Assembly: GCA_027066355.1 (NCBI GenBank)
Contig: JAMONW010000043.1
Location: forward strand, 1 to 7,706
DNA length: 7,706 nucleotides
DNA from: Campylobacteraceae bacterium
GTDB taxonomy: Bacteria; Campylobacterota; Campylobacteria; Campylobacterales; Sulfurovaceae
Direction: 5' to 3'
Positions within the stretch are counted from its first letter, which is position 1. Every line of letters begins with the position of its first letter. Shown here piece by piece: positions 4,927 through 7,706 of the stretch. The notes under the pieces were generated by a model that saw only the letters and a program-made list of their open reading frames with translations, did not search any database and was not told the DNA's origin. The position numbers and the translations under genes are program-made.

Positions 4927-5541
4927 ATGAGGGATGCAAAAAAGAGTAGAGAAAAGATTATTCAAAATGCAATTGAGCTATTTTCTAAAGAGGGGTATCA
5001 TAAAACTTCACTAGATGATATTGCAAAAAAGAGTAATATAAATAAAGCTATGATTTTTTACTACTATAAAAGCAAAGCAGGGCTTTATGAAGAGGTTATG
5101 AGTAAAACTTTAAGTGATATATATAGCACTATAAAAGAGGCTATAAAAAACTCTAGCAGAGCAAAAGATAATTTAAAAATTTTTATAGAAACATATGCAA
5201 AATATTGTATTAAATATTCATATTTGCCACCTCTTCTTTTAAGGGAACTTAGCAGTAATGGGCAGAATTTGCCATTTGAGATGCGGAATAAAATGTATCA
5301 ACTCTTTTTACTTTTGGATTCAATTTTAAAAGATGGGCAAAAAAGAGGAGAATTTAGAGAGAATATTTCTATTGTTATACACTTTATGATAACTGGCACA
5401 CTAAATCTATTTATAGTAAGCAAACCACTTAGAGAAGATGCTAAAGAGTTTGACTCATCTTTTCCTTCTGCAACAGAGTATAGTATAGAAGAGATATGCA
5501 GTTATATTTATAAAACCATTTTAAAAACCTTGGAGGTATAG
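4927..5541 (+). CDS. TetR/AcrR-family transcriptional repressor of the efflux operon
   Basis: This 204-residue protein has a typical TetR N-terminal DNA-binding domain at about residues 8-54: 'IIQNAIELFSKEGYHKTSL' followed by D-D-I-A-K-K-S and the recognition helix ending in F-Y-Y-Y-K-S-K. The remaining 150 residues are helical and would hold the ligand pocket and dimer surface; the 'PPLLLRELSSNG' stretch (residues about 100-111) resembles TetR proteins that control efflux pumps. It should bind the palindrome at 4899-4918, repress its own operon and release DNA when a pump substrate binds. The start follows AAGG by six bases. It abuts the next gene with no gap, and the ribosome site of that gene (TGGAGG, 5531-5536) lies inside its last codons. 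The inducer cannot be deduced from sequence. Confidence 0.93.
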   Translation: MRDAKKSREKIIQNAIELFSKEGYHKTSLDDIAKKSNINKAMIFYYYKSKAGLYEEVMSKTLSDIYSTIKEAIKNSSRAKDNLKIFIETYAKYCIKYSYLPPLLLRELSSNGQNLPFEMRNKMYQLFLLLDSILKDGQKRGEFRENISIVIHFMITGTLNLFIVSKPLREDAKEFDSSFPSATEYSIEEICSYIYKTILKTLEV

Positions 5542-6804
5542 ATGAAGAAAGTTTTATTAATTGTATTGAGTTTAAGTTTGGCAAATGCAACTACACTCAC
5601 TACACTTTTTAACAAATTAAAACAAAATGCTCATACAAAGAGTGATATTTTGGCAATTTTGCAAAGTAGAGTTAATCAAAAGGCTATAGAGGCTAAGTTG
5701 TATCCAAAGCTAAATTTAAAACTTAGTGCTAATCACTATACATTTAATAATGCATTGCGTCCTCTAACGCCAAAAGAGTCTAAGCTTTTAGCTAATAGTC
5801 CTCAACCTTTTGGGCATAATATTTATAAAGAAACTATAATTTTCTCTATGCCTATTTATGTAAAATCTATTTATACTTTAGAGGAGAGTGCTAAAGTTAT
5901 GCAACTTAGCCAAAGAGCCAAAAAGAGATTAAATTTAATAAAAAATCAAGCACTTATTGTAGGAGCAGATGCAAATTTAAGATATTTAGAGGAGCTTGAA
6001 GGTGCTTTAAAGCATAAAAAACAGAGACTTTTAACAATTAAAAGAATTACTAAAAAGGCAATAAAATTAGGCAGACTGCCAGAGTCTGAGTTATTTAAAA
6101 TAGATGATAAAATATCTCAAATAGATATTAGTCAATTGGATATTAAGCTCTCTAAAGAGAAGTTAAAAGAGAGTATTAATAGTTTAACAGGTTTATATTT
6201 GAAACATTCAGTAGCAATTAAAAAGGTGCAAAAAATTAGAAAAAATAGCTTTTTAGCACTGCAACCTTTAAAGATTGCTCTAAGGGCAAATTATCTTAGA
6301 GCAAAAGCAGCAAAAGAGCAGAGATACCCAACTGTTACAATGCATTCAAGCTATACTCTTTCTCAAACAAATGCCTATAATACAGACTCTTTAGTGCATG
6401 AAAACTATGGTTCTATTGGGATTGATGCAAATATTCCACTTTATAATAAAGAGTTAAATGAAAATATAGAGCTTAAAAAACTAGAAGTCTTAAAAAGCAA
6501 AATAGTGATTAAAAAGATAGAAGATGAATTAAAAGCCAAGGCAAAAAGATTGCAAAAAAGTTTAATAATGCTTTATAAAGAGAAAAGATATTATGCAAAA
6601 AGTATTAAAAATAAAAGAAGACTTTTAAATATTGCAAGAGTTAGTTATGAAAACCAGATGATGAGTATAGAAGAGTATTTAAGATACCAAGATGATTTAA
6701 TATATCAAGAGGCAAATATTTTTAAGGTAAAAGCTAAAATTACTGAAACTCAAGCCCAATTAGCTATGCTTTATGGAAACAATTTAGAAAGGATTTTTAG
6801 ATGA
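5542..6804 (+). CDS. TolC-family outer membrane efflux channel
   Basis: This 420-residue protein carries a signal peptide (MKKVLLIVLSLSLANA, cleavage after A-N-A at residue 16), so it is exported to the outer membrane. It shows the internal duplication of TolC-type outer membrane efflux proteins: each half has a beta segment opened by a Y-P turn ('KLYPKLNLKLSANHY' at 52-66; 'RYPTVTMHSSYTLS' at 261-274), flanked by long lysine- and leucine-rich helices (about 112-218 and 305-410) that build the periplasmic tunnel. It is on the short side for the family (usually 420-500). It would be the exit duct for the adaptor encoded next. The ATG directly follows the TetR stop, with TGGAGG five bases upstream. 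The stop TGA overlaps the next ATG in ATGA, which suggests translational coupling and a fixed ratio of channel and adaptor. Confidence 0.9.
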   Translation: MKKVLLIVLSLSLANATTLTTLFNKLKQNAHTKSDILAILQSRVNQKAIEAKLYPKLNLKLSANHYTFNNALRPLTPKESKLLANSPQPFGHNIYKETIIFSMPIYVKSIYTLEESAKVMQLSQRAKKRLNLIKNQALIVGADANLRYLEELEGALKHKKQRLLTIKRITKKAIKLGRLPESELFKIDDKISQIDISQLDIKLSKEKLKESINSLTGLYLKHSVAIKKVQKIRKNSFLALQPLKIALRANYLRAKAAKEQRYPTVTMHSSYTLSQTNAYNTDSLVHENYGSIGIDANIPLYNKELNENIELKKLEVLKSKIVIKKIEDELKAKAKRLQKSLIMLYKEKRYYAKSIKNKRRLLNIARVSYENQMMSIEEYLRYQDDLIYQEANIFKVKAKITETQAQLAMLYGNNLERIFR

Positions 6805-7706
6805 AAAAATTAGCACTTTTAATAAAAATTTTAGTAGCACTAATAGTTGTTGCTATTTTAGTATTTGCAGGAAAAAAGGCAATAGAAGCAAAAAAAGCAA
6901 AAGAGTCAAAAACTCCTGTTGCAAAAGTTTATCCAATATATGTGCATACAATTAAAGCACATAAAGAAAAAGTAGTTTTAACTCTACCATACTTAGCTAC
7001 TGCAAAAAATGCAAATGATTTGAGTATATCTTCTAAAATTCCAGCAAGAGTTTTAAGTATAAAAAGTAGCGGAGATAGTGTAAAAAAGGGAGAAGTAATA
7101 GCAAAATTAGATATTAGTGATATAAAAGCACAAATTAATAGTATTAAGATCTCTTTAAAAAATTTACTTTTAACACATAAACGCTCTTTAGCTCTATTTA
7201 AAGCAAAAGGTTTGTCAATTGAGCAGTTGCAAAAAGAGGATAATGAGATTGCAAATTTAAAATCAAAATTAAAAAGCTTAAATAATCAATTAAGTTATGG
7301 AACTATAATTTCTCCAATTGATGGTATTGTTTCTCAAAAAATTGCTTCTGTTGGTGAGGTGGCAATGCCTGGAAAACCACTTTTAAATATTAAAGCAAAA
7401 AGTGGTTTTTATCTTTTGTTGAGATTAAGCAAAGAGCTAAATGCAAAAGATATTATTTTTAATAAAAAGATATATAAATTAGAAAATTTACATAGCACAT
7501 ATCAGGGCTTAGCAGAGTATAAAGCTTATGTAGATGGCAAATTAAATAGTGGAGAGCTTGTTGATGTTGATGTGGTAGTATTTGATGGAGATGGATATTT
7601 ATTGCCATTTGATGCAATTTTAAATAGAGATGGTAAGAGTTATTACTTTGTAGCGCAAAAAGATAAAGCCATAGCAAAAGAGGCTAAGATTGTTGCAAAG
7701 GGTGAA
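6801..7706 (+). CDS. Periplasmic adaptor (membrane fusion) subunit of an RND-type efflux pump, cut by window edge
   Basis: The reading frame stays open for 302 codons to the right edge. Residues 4-23 are a hydrophobic anchor without a lipoprotein cysteine, so the protein is probably held in the inner membrane by this helix. The split lipoyl domain is clear: 'KIPARVLSIKSSGDSVKKGE' at 79-98 and 'IISPIDGIVSQKIASVGEVA' at 169-188. Between them, residues 105-165 form a short helical hairpin that would meet the TolC tip. A beta-barrel region follows (about 200-265). 'LLPFDAILNRDGKSYYFVAQ' (267-286) is the usual start of the membrane-proximal domain. A full adaptor of this family is about 350-400 residues, so some 50-100 are missing. 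The partner pump gene is expected next; RND is the most likely type from this architecture, but an ABC (MacB-like) partner is not excluded. Confidence 0.9.
   Translation, partial: MKKLALLIKILVALIVVAILVFAGKKAIEAKKAKESKTPVAKVYPIYVHTIKAHKEKVVLTLPYLATAKNANDLSISSKIPARVLSIKSSGDSVKKGEVIAKLDISDIKAQINSIKISLKNLLLTHKRSLALFKAKGLSIEQLQKEDNEIANLKSKLKSLNNQLSYGTIISPIDGIVSQKIASVGEVAMPGKPLLNIKAKSGFYLLLRLSKELNAKDIIFNKKIYKLENLHSTYQGLAEYKAYVDGKLNSGELVDVDVVVFDGDGYLLPFDAILNRDGKSYYFVAQKDKAIAKEAKIVAKGE

Noticed and set aside
7459..7677. 72-codon minus-strand reading frame at the right end
   Set aside because: It is opposite the adaptor gene, whose frame is open and shows the adaptor domain order. The minus-strand peptide is low-complexity and rich in L, H and Y.

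Overview
The window is AT-rich, and its coding style points to a member of the Campylobacterota (former Epsilonproteobacteria). The signs are codon use dominated by AAA, TTA, ATA and GAG/GAA, TATAAT -10 boxes that mostly lack a recognisable -35, tight gene packing, and a TetR-TolC-adaptor pump cassette. This placement is an inference from style and gene content; no marker gene is present.

Left part (1-1633). The 5' end of a LysE/RhtB-type exporter runs off the left edge on the minus strand. A short divergent promoter region (121-214) separates it from a two-gene plus-strand operon of exported proteins. The first (215-895) has an N-terminal hydrophobic segment and a globular region that may have a PsbP/Mog1/DcrB-like fold. 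The second (905-1633) has a signal peptide and about six ankyrin repeats. The two are otherwise unrelated, yet both end in the same roughly 35-residue module with six cysteines in a symmetric C-x6-C-x3-C-x(7-8)-C-x3-C-x6-C-Y-K arrangement, which looks like a disulfide-stapled helical hairpin. This is the most unusual thing in the window.

Middle (1634-4749). A 209-base intergenic region carries a good extended -10 promoter and a pair of direct repeats 33 bases apart. It leads into a cytoplasmic molybdenum-bis-MGD [4Fe-4S] oxidoreductase, most like the catalytic subunit of assimilatory nitrate reductase (NasA/NarB). Its stop codon interlocks with that of a convergent, complete LysE/RhtB-family exporter gene on the minus strand, leaving no room for an intergenic terminator.

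Right part (4750-7706). A divergent control region has a textbook sigma-70 promoter (TTGACA, 17 bases, TATAAT). A 20-base near-perfect palindrome overlaps its -10 box and start point. It drives a TetR-family repressor, a TolC-like outer membrane channel and a periplasmic adaptor (membrane fusion protein) cut off by the right edge. The genes abut or overlap (0 bases between repressor and channel; ATGA overlap between channel and adaptor), so this looks like one self-repressed efflux operon whose inner-membrane pump gene should lie just beyond the window.

No tRNA, rRNA, CRISPR array, insertion sequence or convincing hairpin terminator was seen.
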